Shown here: positions 41,222-50,865 of the stretch, piece after piece
Numbering within the stretch: the first letter of the stretch is position 1
Layout: each line of letters opens with the position of its first letter
DNA from: Burkholderia cenocepacia
Lineage (GTDB): Bacteria > Pseudomonadota > Gammaproteobacteria > Burkholderiales > Burkholderiaceae
Assembly: GCF_900446215.1 (NCBI RefSeq)
Contig: NZ_UAQZ01000017.1
Location: forward strand, 367,151 to 431,150
Direction of reading: 5' to 3'
DNA: 64,000 bases
Notes under the pieces: model-generated
Databases searched by the model: none
What the model saw: only the letters and a program-made list of their open reading frames with translations
Told to the model about the DNA's origin: nothing
Program-made: the position numbers and the translations under genes

Positions 41222-42232
41222 ATGGCGTGGAAATCCACAATCACAAATATTATGAAACAGTTTGCGGATAGTCCACGCTCCACCAACGACCTCGCCCTTG
41301 CTGTTTCCCAAATACGTGAACTACTCAAGCAATCCCCCGACGACGCAATAGAAATACAAGAGCGCGTTCGGGCCACACTGAAAAAGATTCACGATAAAGA
41401 GCTAAAAAATCAACCTCCCTCACCCACTGGAACATTCGCCCGTGCACGCGTAGCTCAGTCAGCACAGCAATTACTAGACGAGAAAATCGTACAGTCACTG
41501 TCGCTCATCGAACTCAACCGCACAAAGTCTGTAGAAACGACCGTACAACGGTTCGTAGGTTGGGCGTCATCCCTGCCTCCTAAACTCACTGTAGACCATC
41601 CTCGACAGGTCATTGAGAAGGTCGAAAAAGGCTTCAGAATCGTTGAAAAAAGCCCGCTTGAGATTAAAAGAGAGCAAGAAAGGCTACGTGAAGCGGGTAT
41701 AAACCGGAAGGTCAAGACCCATAAGCGCGTGCGGACTTACTCGACCCGATACGTCCAAGCCCCGCCCGGACCTGAGAAAACCGAATCCATCGCGATGAGA
41801 AAACTGCGTGCGGATCGGGACAACATCAGCAAGGCGGCAGAGAAAGCCCTTGCCAGATATGAGGCGCAGCGGGTCGTACAGGATCAAAGTCACAAGTTAG
41901 CGGCCGGTATTGCCGAGACAATCGCAATCAACAATCAGGCGCTCGGATTCGTGTGGGAACACCACTGGTCTAAACACCCCCGCGAAGACCATGAAAAACG
42001 CGATGGGATAGTCTATCTCTATCGTGATTCGCCAATTATTCAGACCGCTCACAGCAAGGGATGGATTCGAAATTCATCCATCGAATACGTTGAGGACTTG
42101 CCCGAGATACCCGGACAGGAAATCAACTGCCGCTGTTCCACCTCGTATATCTACAGCCTGTCCGCCCTATATCGAAAAGCGCCCTACATGTTCACTCAGA
42201 AATACGTGGACGCCCGCGCTCAGATTGCTTGA
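41222..42232 (+). CDS. MuF-like head morphogenesis protein
   Basis: 336 residues. The C-terminal MuF-type motif is HHWSKHPREDHEKRDGIVYL followed by EDLPEIPGQEINCRCSTSY, with the typical His/Cys pattern. The N-terminal half is charged and helical. It starts 3 bases after the portal gene. It assists head assembly and may be ejected with the DNA. Confidence 0.85.
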   Translation: MAWKSTITNIMKQFADSPRSTNDLALAVSQIRELLKQSPDDAIEIQERVRATLKKIHDKELKNQPPSPTGTFARARVAQSAQQLLDEKIVQSLSLIELNRTKSVETTVQRFVGWASSLPPKLTVDHPRQVIEKVEKGFRIVEKSPLEIKREQERLREAGINRKVKTHKRVRTYSTRYVQAPPGPEKTESIAMRKLRADRDNISKAAEKALARYEAQRVVQDQSHKLAAGIAETIAINNQALGFVWEHHWSKHPREDHEKRDGIVYLYRDSPIIQTAHSKGWIRNSSIEYVEDLPEIPGQEINCRCSTSYIYSLSALYRKAPYMFTQKYVDARAQIA

Positions 42233-42497
42233 CCTAGGCAACTATCCCGCCCCGCTCTGATGCGCCGATACAACGCAGTTTAGTAAGCATTTTGTAATTC
42301 CATCGATCTGCACTGACTTTTTATAGCTGCTCGACATTGACAGATTAACCGGCTTATGCAGGTCGGCCATTTTACTTTACATAATGGGCGCTAACGATTT
42401 TTCGGGGGCCAAATCACCCATTTTCGAGGTGACTAACACAAATTCGGGCTTTTGGACGGAATACATGCACAGGCAACTAATAACGGAGTAAATAAGT

Positions 42498-43229
42498 GTG
42501 CTGAGACAAACAGAAATCATTGAACAACTAAAGGCCGGTGCCGCCTCCCCCATTCCCTACGACAACAGCCTTTACTACCTTGCGCGCCTGACAGGAACGG
42601 GGGACGTGTGGCGTTCGAAACAAGGGGAAATGTTCCGCCCGCCTGAGTACTACCTGACCCAAGAGTTTCTAGACCGATGCGCGGGTGTGCCGGTAATCAT
42701 GAATCACCCTACGGACTCGGCAACGATCAACCCGGCCGACGTACGGATCGTAGGCACGGTAATTCACGCGTTCCCGAACCCGGCCGATCCAACCGAAATC
42801 CTGTGCGTCCTCCGGATCATTGACGGTTTCATGCAGCAAGACTTGCTGACCAAGATTCTGTCTACGTCCCCGTCGATTGTAGTTGCAGGCTCAAGGATCA
42901 GTGACGGGGTAATCGTAGAGGGTGCGCCCATTGCTGCGCCTGACCACTTGGCTATCTGCGAGTTGGGCGTATGGGATCACCAAGGCCCGCCGTCCGGGAT
43001 CGACCAAACGATCCTTCCGGCTACTGACGCTGAGTCGATCACGGCCGAGCTAGAAGAAAACGCGCAATCAGGCGGAGAAATCGGCCCAGAAGAAAATAAA
43101 CACGCCGATTCGTCAGGAATTAGCCAATTTAATGAACATGAGCCATCTAGCACCGGCCAAGCAATCGATTGGCTAGAGGCGATTACCCCTACCGCGCCGA
43201 AAGTATTTGACTTGAGCGCAATTAATTAA
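42498..43229 (+). CDS. Prohead protease-like protein (DUF2213 type)
   Basis: 243 residues from a GTG at 42498 with GGAG 9 bases upstream. GEMFRPPEYYLTQEFLDRC, GVPVIMNHPTDSATINPADV and GTVIHAFPNPADPTEILCVL fit the DUF2213 family, which in myophages occupies the prohead protease place before the scaffold. It is followed by a coiled-coil scaffold-like gene, as expected. Not experimentally known here. Confidence 0.75.
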   Translation: MLRQTEIIEQLKAGAASPIPYDNSLYYLARLTGTGDVWRSKQGEMFRPPEYYLTQEFLDRCAGVPVIMNHPTDSATINPADVRIVGTVIHAFPNPADPTEILCVLRIIDGFMQQDLLTKILSTSPSIVVAGSRISDGVIVEGAPIAAPDHLAICELGVWDHQGPPSGIDQTILPATDAESITAELEENAQSGGEIGPEENKHADSSGISQFNEHEPSSTGQAIDWLEAITPTAPKVFDLSAIN

Positions 43230-43250
43230 AAAATTTCAGGAAATCAAAAC

Positions 43251-44027
43251 ATGACCACTGAAGAACTCAAAGCCCTGATGACTCAGGTAATGAATGATAG
43301 CGTTGCCCCACTCCGCGCCGAACTGGAAGCGCTCAAGGCCGCTAAGGTTCAAGCGCACAACGATTCAAGCGACGAAGAAAAGCCGTCCGTGGATGAGAAG
43401 AAGGAACACGACGCTGTTCCGGCCGCTGCGGAAGCTATCGCGGGTCCGCTCGATACAAAGGAAGACGATAGCGACATGCCAGCGCCTGCCGCTGCTGCGC
43501 CCGTGACGGCTGACTCGGACGAAGCACAAGAATCCGGCCAGAACGCCGAAATCGCGGAACTGAAGGCAAAGATTGCCGCGCTCGAAGCTGCTACCAAGGC
43601 TGCGCCTGTCCTCTCGGACGAAGAAGAAGCGGCAATTGCTGATGCTCAGGTCCACGCCGATAGCGTCTACCAGTTGCACGGCCAACGCGCCCCGCGCCCG
43701 ATGGAGCGTGAATCGTTGCTCGCATACCGCCGCCGCCTCGCTAAGGGTCTGCAAAAGTTTAGCGACTCGCAAAAGGACGTGAAGATCAGCGCCATTAACG
43801 ACGCTCAATATCTGGCCTACGTTGAGAAACAAGTCTATGCGGATGCTGCAAAGGCTGCTCAATCGGGAATCACGATGAAGCGTGGTCTGCAAAAGATCGA
43901 AAAGCGCGGCGCAATGGGTCAAACGTATTTCGAATATGTGGGCGACATTGGCTCATGGATGGCAGATTCAAGCCTGCCTGTTTCGGTCGTTAAGCCACAC
44001 CGTGACCGCAAGTACGTCACTGTTTAA
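43251..44027 (+). CDS. Scaffold-like protein
   Basis: 258 residues. Highly charged and Ala-rich, with coiled-coil segments (LRAELEALKAAKVQAHNDSS, NAEIAELKAKIAALEAATKA) and a conserved-looking end (PRPMERESLLAYRRRLAKGL and EYVGDIGSWMADSSLPVSVV). Position between protease and capsid genes, and composition, suggest the internal scaffold, possibly fused to a short processed tail. Confidence 0.75.
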   Translation: MTTEELKALMTQVMNDSVAPLRAELEALKAAKVQAHNDSSDEEKPSVDEKKEHDAVPAAAEAIAGPLDTKEDDSDMPAPAAAAPVTADSDEAQESGQNAEIAELKAKIAALEAATKAAPVLSDEEEAAIADAQVHADSVYQLHGQRAPRPMERESLLAYRRRLAKGLQKFSDSQKDVKISAINDAQYLAYVEKQVYADAAKAAQSGITMKRGLQKIEKRGAMGQTYFEYVGDIGSWMADSSLPVSVVKPHRDRKYVTV

Positions 44028-44053
44028 TCAGACACGCCAATCAAACAAGTTTG

Positions 44054-44066
44054 CCCCACTTTTATA
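44054..44066 (+). promoter_or_regulatory. Repeated CCCCACTTTTATA element (copy 1)
   Basis: The 13-mer is found here and at 57712-57724, each time in a short gap before a structural gene. It may be part of a phage late-promoter or a translation enhancer. Confidence 0.45.
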
Positions 44067-44108
44067 GAACGGGGCGAACTCCACAAAAAATATTAAAGGT
44101 AATAAACA

Positions 44109-44696
44109 ATGGCAACTCCAAGCAAGTACACGACCGGTTTTGCGGATGGGATGTTCTCAAGCGGCTGGATGCAGGGTGGCGTTCAAGGCGCATGGATTCA
44201 AGAGCCGCACACGCGTTACAGCCTCGAAGGCGGATTTAGCAACGAGCCGACCGCCCTTTTCGGTGGTGTGGCGATCAAGACAACGATGGGCGCGAAGGGA
44301 CGTATGGAACTCGGTGCGGGCGTCACGAAGGCCGCAGCCGTGGCAGACGTTCAAGGCTTCGTCATCGATAGCAAGATGTATCACGCTGTAGTGACCGCAC
44401 AGAACACGGCCCCGCAAGTTGCGCTGCATGACGGCGTGCATTTCGCCCGTATCGGCTCGCGCGTTCGTATGTACCTCGGCATCGATCCGACGTTCGCAGA
44501 AACGCTCTATGGCGCTCCGAACACGCCGGTTTCGTTCGACTTCACGAAGCAGCAAATCATCGCATCGACCGGCGCAACGGACGTTATCCCTGTGACGGTT
44601 ACGGAAGTGTTTGAGGACGGCATTACGCTTGTCTACAACGCTGCTAGCGATACGGTCACCTATGGCCGTGGTCCGGTAGCTGTGGTCCGTCTGTAA
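44109..44696 (+). CDS. Structural protein, probable capsid decoration (DUF2190-like)
   Basis: 195 residues, mostly beta-type sequence with many Gly/Val (NEPTALFGGVAIKTTMGAKG, GVHFARIGSRVRMYLGIDPT). It directly precedes the major capsid gene, the usual place for a decoration or capsid-stabilising protein. The family assignment is tentative. Confidence 0.7.
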   Translation: MATPSKYTTGFADGMFSSGWMQGGVQGAWIQEPHTRYSLEGGFSNEPTALFGGVAIKTTMGAKGRMELGAGVTKAAAVADVQGFVIDSKMYHAVVTAQNTAPQVALHDGVHFARIGSRVRMYLGIDPTFAETLYGAPNTPVSFDFTKQQIIASTGATDVIPVTVTEVFEDGITLVYNAASDTVTYGRGPVAVVRL

Positions 44697-44745
44697 TTCT
44701 CTGACGCACTAAATCCCCAGCACAAAAATAGAAACGCGGCTCTGT

Positions 44746-44795
44746 CGTGCTTTAGCTATTGCTAGAGCGCGTGCTTACGTGCGTGCTAAAGCACG
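44746..44795 (+). other. Long hairpin before the major capsid gene
   Basis: Arms CGTGCTTTAGC (44746-44756) and GCTAAAGCACG (44785-44795) pair perfectly, with a 28-base loop that itself contains CGTGCTTACG. There is no T-run after it. It probably shapes or stabilises the capsid mRNA. Confidence 0.6.
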
Positions 44796-44825
44796 GGTCC
44801 GCTCAATCATAAGAAGGTTTTAACT

Positions 44826-45848
44826 ATGGCTTTTCAAGCATTCGAGAAAATCACGCCGTCATTCACTGAGCCGCGTATTATCCTCAACTACGCGCAGAAG
44901 TCGGGCGCATTCAACGCACTGTCAGGCCGCAAGCCACGCATGACGACAGCACAGGGCGACAAGAAGGTCTACATTCACAAGCTGGATATGCGTAGTGACG
45001 CACGCGTAAACCAATCCGGCGCGGAATCGCTCCCTACTCCGGAATTCCAAACCACGCTGATTAGCACGCCGCTCTACACGATCCGCAACCGTGCAGAGTG
45101 GGATATGTCGGACGTGCAACACGCCGGCAACTGGAACGTCGCGCTGCCGGAAGCCTATACCAAGGCCAACCGTCACGGGCAATTCAACGTTCTGCGCCGT
45201 CTGCTGTTGAACGGCGTTCGCGCGGGCGACGGCGAAGGGATCATCAACACTCCGAACGCTACGGCTGTTAACTTCACGGCGGACGCTCAGGGTAACGCTA
45301 CGCTGGTCACGGCTGACCCGGATCATACGTTCTCGTTCCTGCAACAACTGGTTGTGGACCTGCGTTCGCGCATCATGTCGATCAGCCAAGGCAACATCCG
45401 TATCAACTTCACGGCTCCGCAGCGCGTGATTGGTCGCCTCCAACAATCGATTGTTGAGGTCACGTCGTACCAACGTCAGGGCGCGGGTTCTGCATCGATT
45501 GCAGGCGCGCTTGAGGAAACGGGCGCTTGGAACGGCACCGAATGGGAATTTTCGGTAGACGACACGCTGATTGGTGCCGGGGCTGGTGGCGCGGACCTGT
45601 GCATCATCAACGCACCGGAACTGATTAACCCGCAATCGGGTAGCTCGATCAACACGAACGAATTTGCGACGCTGCAACCTTCGCTTGAAGACGCAGCCTT
45701 GCAATACACAGATCGTGCGGCACCAACCGAATTCCCGACTCCGATTCCGGGTATGGGCGCGGTGGACGTGCTTTACCACATGGAAGCATCGGCCGGATGG
45801 GTGGTTCGTCCGGAGTCGCTTACGCTGCTGTCGATCAAGTACAACTAA
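44826..45848 (+). CDS. Major capsid protein (DUF2184 type)
   Basis: 340 residues. It starts AFQAFEKITPSFTEPRIILN and contains NRAEWDMSDVQHAGNWNVAL and TFSFLQQLVVDLRSRIMSIS, consistent with the DUF2184 major capsid family (HK97-type fold). It is followed by a strong terminator, consistent with high expression of capsid mRNA, and preceded by a long hairpin. Confidence 0.85.
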   Translation: MAFQAFEKITPSFTEPRIILNYAQKSGAFNALSGRKPRMTTAQGDKKVYIHKLDMRSDARVNQSGAESLPTPEFQTTLISTPLYTIRNRAEWDMSDVQHAGNWNVALPEAYTKANRHGQFNVLRRLLLNGVRAGDGEGIINTPNATAVNFTADAQGNATLVTADPDHTFSFLQQLVVDLRSRIMSISQGNIRINFTAPQRVIGRLQQSIVEVTSYQRQGAGSASIAGALEETGAWNGTEWEFSVDDTLIGAGAGGADLCIINAPELINPQSGSSINTNEFATLQPSLEDAALQYTDRAAPTEFPTPIPGMGAVDVLYHMEASAGWVVRPESLTLLSIKYN

Positions 45849-45880
45849 AACGATAGCGGTTTAGGGCTATGCCCGAATTT

Positions 45881-45911
45881 GGGGAGTCCATTAACCGGAC
45901 TCCCCTTTTTT
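45881..45911 (+). terminator. Terminator after the major capsid gene
   Basis: Stem GGGGAGTCC (45881-45889), loop ATTAACC, stem GGACTCCCC (45897-45905), followed by a T-rich run. It likely gives a short abundant capsid transcript and partial read-through to the tail genes. Confidence 0.9.
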
Positions 45912-45985
45912 ATTCCCTTCCCACATGCAGCCGCTTACCCCGTAAATAATATTGGCTATGGGGCAAAAAATGGCCCAGAAATCCC

Positions 45986-45997
45986 CAATTATATATA
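45986..45997 (+). promoter_or_regulatory. Repeated CAATTATATATA element (copy 1)
   Basis: The same 12-mer occurs at 59385-59396, each time within 60 bases of a gene start and, here, just after a terminator. It is a candidate late-promoter element. Confidence 0.45.
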
Positions 45998-46043
45998 GTA
46001 AGCGGTCGATATAACCGCACCGAATTTATTTCAAGGAAACAGT

Positions 46044-46547
46044 ATGAGCAAGCTTTATATCTTGAACGCGACGCAACAACGTTACAACGCGTTCTACCGT
46101 ATCCCGAATGTACGTGCGGCGCAGTATGCTGACCTGCTACCGGGTGAACAGCAGTGTGTTTATGACGGCGACGCCGAGACTATCGGAGTGATTGTTGACC
46201 ATCTTCAACAGTACGGCTTGATGGACGCAGCGGAATACAACCGCAGTTTGACAGCGGCCAACCGCGTCCGTGTTCACCTTCTCTATCGCATTGACAAACC
46301 ATTCTCGTTTTCCGACCAAGAATCAGTCATTCGTGGACGTGCAATTGCACAAAACGAAAATGCGATTAACGAACTGAAGAAAGAGACAGCGGCACTCACT
46401 GCCGTAGAGAAGGAAATTACGCGCGGCAAGACAGCCAAGAAGAACCAAGTGGAAATTACGGCGCAGCCTGTCCACGTATTGGAAGGCGATCAATCACTTG
46501 CGCGCAGTGCAGCAGATATCGCTAAATTTGAAATCGGCAAGGACTAA
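46044..46547 (+). CDS. Hypothetical structural-region protein
   Basis: 167 residues. The first ~90 residues form a compact domain (YNAFYRIPNVRAAQYADLLP), followed by a charged coiled coil (ENAINELKKETAALTAVEKE). No family recognised. It is the first gene after the capsid terminator, so possibly a head-tail or accessory virion protein. Confidence 0.6.
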   Translation: MSKLYILNATQQRYNAFYRIPNVRAAQYADLLPGEQQCVYDGDAETIGVIVDHLQQYGLMDAAEYNRSLTAANRVRVHLLYRIDKPFSFSDQESVIRGRAIAQNENAINELKKETAALTAVEKEITRGKTAKKNQVEITAQPVHVLEGDQSLARSAADIAKFEIGKD

Positions 46548-46586
46548 TCCGGTCCCCAAGCCCACAACAAATATAAAGGGCCGAAT

Positions 46587-47057
46587 ATGCCTGACAACGA
46601 CGAAGTAAATCAATTGCGGAGCGAAATAAGAGATTCGCTCGCGCAACTCGGATCGGGGATCAGTGAGATTCGCGCCACCCTGACCGCATTCATTGAGCGT
46701 ATTACGCGCCTCGAAGAACGTAGCGAACGCATCCCACAACTCGAAAAGCGCGTAGACGATCTTGACAAGAAGCTTGAACCGATCCGCGATGAGGTTGTTT
46801 CCGCATCCAACGCGGCGAAGTGGGCGAACAAGCTTGCGAAATGGATCATGCCATCCGCCTTCACCGGTATCGCCGCGATTGCCGGATTGTATGTGACCAA
46901 CCTTATCAATCAGCAAGTGCAGCCCGTAGTAGCCGAAATGCACGATATCCAGAACAAGCAGCAGTCGCAGATTAACGAACTCAATACGCAGCTTCAGTTA
47001 CGGTCGGCACAACAACATTCTATGGCCGACGTAGACGTTAGACGCGCTCGATACTAA
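46587..47057 (+). CDS. Coiled-coil protein with one membrane segment (XhlA-like)
   Basis: 156 residues. An N-terminal coiled coil (LEERSERIPQLEKRVDDLDK) is followed by a hydrophobic segment (WIMPSAFTGIAAIAGLYVTN) and a charged tail. The layout recalls XhlA/hemolysin-type phage proteins that work with holins, but the position in the tail operon is unusual. No lysis gene is near, so the function is open. Confidence 0.6.
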   Translation: MPDNDEVNQLRSEIRDSLAQLGSGISEIRATLTAFIERITRLEERSERIPQLEKRVDDLDKKLEPIRDEVVSASNAAKWANKLAKWIMPSAFTGIAAIAGLYVTNLINQQVQPVVAEMHDIQNKQQSQINELNTQLQLRSAQQHSMADVDVRRARY

Positions 47058-47069
47058 ACGGAGCTTTTT

Positions 47070-47510
47070 ATGGCAGTTTCACAAGCGGGATATCTGCAAT
47101 ATCTGCGGGACGTTGTAGGCGTGCCGGTTGCGGCACTGCCTGACGACAGCATGTCCGTAACCCTGAGCTATCAGGTGGGTACGGAGCTAGTGCCGCGTGG
47201 CTTCGCGTGCGCGAGCGCGACTATCTACGAAATCATGGTCTACAGCGCGGCCACATCGTTCCTACTGAACAACACGCCCGATCAACCGGGGCAAAGCTGG
47301 TTTGATGACATTCGTAGCAAGTTTGGTTTGCTCGAAGGCTTCAACGGGATCATTCAGAGCGCGGCCGACCAAGGCACTAGTGCGGCTGCTGTCGTACCTG
47401 ATTGGGTGAAGCGCGCAACGCTGCAAGACCTGCAATGGATGAAAGATCCTTGGGGACGGCAGCTACTGGCCTACCTGCAAATGCAAGGCTCTATGTGGAG
47501 TCTGGTGTAA
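47070..47510 (+). CDS. Head-tail connector or neck protein candidate
   Basis: 146 residues, helical, with Trp-rich end (PDWVKRATLQDLQWMKDPWG). Its location between the capsid genes and the tail genes suggests a connector or completion protein. No family recognised with confidence. Confidence 0.6.
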   Translation: MAVSQAGYLQYLRDVVGVPVAALPDDSMSVTLSYQVGTELVPRGFACASATIYEIMVYSAATSFLLNNTPDQPGQSWFDDIRSKFGLLEGFNGIIQSAADQGTSAAAVVPDWVKRATLQDLQWMKDPWGRQLLAYLQMQGSMWSLV

Positions 47511-47519
47511 GGGGCGCGT

Positions 47520-48287
47520 ATGAACGATTTCGAACACATTAGACGCCCTTTCCAAGCCTCCCTCAAGCAGGTTTCCCAGACAGCGGCGGATCAAAAAGCG
47601 TGGAGCCAGTCCAAGGCGTGGCCCGTCATCGTTGAAAGCGTTCAAGGATCGATTGTGACCGTGCGTCTGGACGTCACCAGTGAATGGACGTTTCCGCCTA
47701 TCCAGATGCCGCTATTCGGCCCGGAGTACATCCGATACCCGATCAAGAAAGGCGACGCGGGCCTGGCTGTTCCCTCCGACGTGTCGCTCGGCAAGGTGTC
47801 CGGTCTGGGCGCGAATACGCCTCCTACGCTGGATCAACCGCCCAACCTATCGGCGCATGTCTTCCTGCCCTGTGGTCACGCTCGCTGGACGCCTCCGCGC
47901 GATCCGCAGGCAGTCGAAATCTATGGGCCTAACGGGGTCATCCTGCACGACACAGCGAGCAATTCAACGATCACTGTCGCGCCGGATGGAATCAAGATCA
48001 CGACAGGCGGAATCACGGCGACGTTGAAGAACGGCATGGTCGATATCACGGCCAGTTCGTCAATCAATCTGACCGCCCCGCAAATCGCGCTCAACGGCAC
48101 TCTGACGGCTACGGATAGTTCAGGCGGTACGGCGACGATTAACGCGCCAGTCAAGATCAATAACAAGCTCGACACGACCGGTCCTATCACGGCACCTGAG
48201 GCGACGATCAACGGCGTTACGCAATCCACCCACAAACATACCGGCGTACAACCCGGCGGCGGTACGTCAGGCGGACCAACCAACTAA
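47520..48287 (+). CDS. Baseplate spike protein (gpV/gp5-like)
   Basis: 255 residues. An N-terminal OB-fold-like part (VIVESVQGSIVTVRLDV) is followed by a beta-helix region of short repeats (ITVAPDGIKITTGGITATLK, VDITASSSINLTAPQIALNG) and a tip STHKHTGVQPGGGTSGG with an H-x-H metal site. These are features of the membrane-piercing spike of contractile tails. It lies upstream of the sheath gene. Confidence 0.82.
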   Translation: MNDFEHIRRPFQASLKQVSQTAADQKAWSQSKAWPVIVESVQGSIVTVRLDVTSEWTFPPIQMPLFGPEYIRYPIKKGDAGLAVPSDVSLGKVSGLGANTPPTLDQPPNLSAHVFLPCGHARWTPPRDPQAVEIYGPNGVILHDTASNSTITVAPDGIKITTGGITATLKNGMVDITASSSINLTAPQIALNGTLTATDSSGGTATINAPVKINNKLDTTGPITAPEATINGVTQSTHKHTGVQPGGGTSGGPTN

Positions 48288-48302
48288 GAACAGGGGGAGA
48301 TT

Positions 48303-49355
48303 ATGGGGATAATTGACACCCCAAGTCCAAAGCTCCCCGGACTGGCAAACGAGAATATCGGAAACGCTCTATCTGGTGTTCTCAAGTCCGGCGTCGGCAC
48401 CATTTCTAACAATCAAGAACTGACATTCACCCAATATCAGCAATATGTCCTGCCTCTTGACGGAATGGTGTACTGGATACGTCAGCCCGGTACTACTTTC
48501 ACAGTACAAGGTTCGCTGCACGTAACCAACGAGCAACAACAAAGACCGTCTGAATCGTATGCACAGAACACCGTGATTTTTACGAGTTTGGAGGTTGTTT
48601 CGAAATTCCAAGACATTGCACCGTCCACGATGTGGGTTTGCGAGTACGACGATATGTTGTTCGCGTTCAATCGCAGGACTATGCGATATTGGCAAACGGA
48701 CCTAAATCACTATGCGGGTATGTCTGTGTTCCCTACGATGCGGACGCAGTTTCTAGACTCCACCGCCAGCATACCAACATCGAAAATTCTGAGTAATAGC
48801 ATTCCGATTTGGCTATCGCTTACAGGTCCGCTCTCCGCTGTCCCCGGCTACGTCCAACCGCTGGCAGTGTTTGGCGAATACCTCGTAGCCGCGAACCAGC
48901 AACCGCCGTATATCGCGGTGGAGATTCACGAGACGACCAGCATTGAGCCACAGCCGCGAAAGTATGCGTTTGAGGACGATTCCGTAAATCCACCTGTCTA
49001 TCGCGAATTCATGTCGCAACTGAAACGGGACAAGGTGACATTGCATCTGTACGGCTTCGACAACGACCATGCAATGGCGTACATCGATTACCTGATGACG
49101 TTCTTTCTAAATCATGGAAATTCGGTCATGGGATTGATGACTGGCCCTGACATGAAGGACGTTCCGATCATCCAGTCGGAATACAACATACGCGGCCAGA
49201 AAAAAACTATTGATTTCGAGGTCAGTTATCAAACATTCAAGGCTCTGGATTACGCGATTACGCTAATTCTTAAGGCGCAACCCAATTTTAGTGTACCGGG
49301 CCTGTACACCAATCAACCGGGCTACTTGGTGCCGCCGTTCCCGCCGCAACAATAA
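48303..49355 (+). CDS. Tail/neck-region structural protein
   Basis: 350 residues, mostly beta with many aromatic residues (LDGMVYWIRQPGTTFTVQG, MWVCEYDDMLFAFNRRTMRY). It is placed between the spike and sheath genes. No family recognised, but similarly sized proteins lie at this position in related myophages. Neck or tail-terminator roles are possible. Confidence 0.55.
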   Translation: MGIIDTPSPKLPGLANENIGNALSGVLKSGVGTISNNQELTFTQYQQYVLPLDGMVYWIRQPGTTFTVQGSLHVTNEQQQRPSESYAQNTVIFTSLEVVSKFQDIAPSTMWVCEYDDMLFAFNRRTMRYWQTDLNHYAGMSVFPTMRTQFLDSTASIPTSKILSNSIPIWLSLTGPLSAVPGYVQPLAVFGEYLVAANQQPPYIAVEIHETTSIEPQPRKYAFEDDSVNPPVYREFMSQLKRDKVTLHLYGFDNDHAMAYIDYLMTFFLNHGNSVMGLMTGPDMKDVPIIQSEYNIRGQKKTIDFEVSYQTFKALDYAITLILKAQPNFSVPGLYTNQPGYLVPPFPPQQ

Positions 49356-49372
49356 AAATCCGAAACGCGAGA

Positions 49373-49452
49373 CGCGAACGGACGCGGAAATACCGATTTA
49401 GCACCACGCAAGTCAATTTCCCCTGCTTTTTGGCCGGGTGGGTCCGCTCGCG
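49373..49452 (+). other. Long-range inverted repeat before the sheath gene
   Basis: CGCGAACGGAC (49373-49383) and GTCCGCTCGCG (49442-49452) pair at 10 of 11 positions, with a 58-base loop. This is a possible mRNA secondary structure just upstream of the sheath gene at 49485. Confidence 0.45.
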
Positions 49453-49484
49453 CCTAACTTCCCATTCCAATTTAAGGATTAAAA

Positions 49485-50837
49485 ATGGCAAATCAAATCG
49501 ATGATATTGTCGATATCGTAATTTCGGTGCAAACAGCACCAATCGCGAACAATCTACAGCGCAACTCCGTTCTAGTCTCGCAGGGTGGTACGACGCTCCC
49601 GGCAGGCACAACGCAGCTCGTCGCCAGCCCGAAGGACATTACGTCGGTCCTGCAATCGCCCCTCCCGATCAGTTCGATTCAATGGTCGTCAGGCGTCGTT
49701 ACGGTGGTTGTCAGCGGCACGATTTCGCTCGCGGCCGGAGCAAGCGCGCAGTACACCATCGCGGGCGTGTCTCCATCAGCATACAACGGGACATTCACGG
49801 TCACGGGCGTTTCCTCAACGTCCTTCACGTTCAGCCTGAGCAACGATCCGGGTACGACACAAACGCTCGGCACTGCTACCCCGGCCGCAGTGGCCGAACT
49901 CCGCAGCATGGGTAACTCGTTCTTCGCGGGCGGAGCCTCAATCGCTACGACCGTCCTTGAGTTGGGTCTTGCGTCGGGTCCGGACGCGGTTGCAGCACTC
50001 CGCGCGTATCTCGAAGAAAACGCGCTTCAGAACTACGTCTACGTGGTTCCGCGTTCGTGGGCGACGAGTCAAGATTTCTCGATTCTCGTTTCGTCGTACG
50101 ACAGCCCAACGGCGATGACGTATTTTGCCGTGACCGCAACGCGCACCAATTTGCAGACCGTAGGCGCCACATTCACGGGCCACAAATCCGTTCTGCTGTA
50201 TGCGGAGTCTGACGAAGACTTGGCGACTCAAAACGTATTCGGCGCTGCTGCGTTGACGTATTTGATTGTCAGTCAGAACCCGACAGCAACGCAAAAGCTG
50301 TTGCCTCTTGGACCGCGCCCCGTCTACGGCGTACAGCCTAGCAAGTGGACCTCCGCAGAACGCGCGTTGTTCCTCAAGTATTTCGTCAACTACCCGGACG
50401 TAGGCACAGAGGCAGGACTCACTAGCACTGTCCTCAAGGGCAACACGTATGCGTCCGGCGATTTCTTCGAGTACTGGTACGCATCGGACAGAACCGCGAT
50501 TAATGAGCATTTGGCGCTTGCGAACGCGATTGTCAACGGCAACGCAAACGCAATCAATCCATTGAAGTTCGACCAACGCGGTATCGAACGATTGCAGCAA
50601 GTCGCACAAGTGACCATCGATTCCCTAGTTGCGGCTGGCGTCCTACTTCCCGCCAATCAAGCGACCGGAACCGGGATTGTGAACGCGGTTGACTTCCCCA
50701 CGTACACGAATCAGAACCCGAGCGATTACCACAAAGGTATCTATCGCGGCCTCTCGGTGACCGTGATTCCGGCACGCAGCTTTACGCACGTGACGTTCAA
50801 CATGGCAGTTACCGACCTCGTTAATAGCCCGAGCTAA
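49485..50837 (+). CDS. Tail sheath protein (DUF3383 type) with Ig-like insertion
   Basis: 450 residues. The sheath N-terminus (IDDIVDIVISVQTAPIANNL) is followed by an insertion of ~60 residues with Ig-like repeats (WSSGVVTVVVSGTISLAAGA, FTVTGVSSTSFTFSLSNDPG). The conserved sheath body contains YVYVVPRSWATSQDFSILV and ASGDFFEYWYASDRTAINEH. The end is SFTHVTFNMAVTDLVNSPS. The sheath contracts during injection; the insertion probably decorates the tail surface. Confidence 0.88.
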   Translation: MANQIDDIVDIVISVQTAPIANNLQRNSVLVSQGGTTLPAGTTQLVASPKDITSVLQSPLPISSIQWSSGVVTVVVSGTISLAAGASAQYTIAGVSPSAYNGTFTVTGVSSTSFTFSLSNDPGTTQTLGTATPAAVAELRSMGNSFFAGGASIATTVLELGLASGPDAVAALRAYLEENALQNYVYVVPRSWATSQDFSILVSSYDSPTAMTYFAVTATRTNLQTVGATFTGHKSVLLYAESDEDLATQNVFGAAALTYLIVSQNPTATQKLLPLGPRPVYGVQPSKWTSAERALFLKYFVNYPDVGTEAGLTSTVLKGNTYASGDFFEYWYASDRTAINEHLALANAIVNGNANAINPLKFDQRGIERLQQVAQVTIDSLVAAGVLLPANQATGTGIVNAVDFPTYTNQNPSDYHKGIYRGLSVTVIPARSFTHVTFNMAVTDLVNSPS

Positions 50838-50865
50838 TCGAAAAATCAAATGGGAGTGCCTTCTA

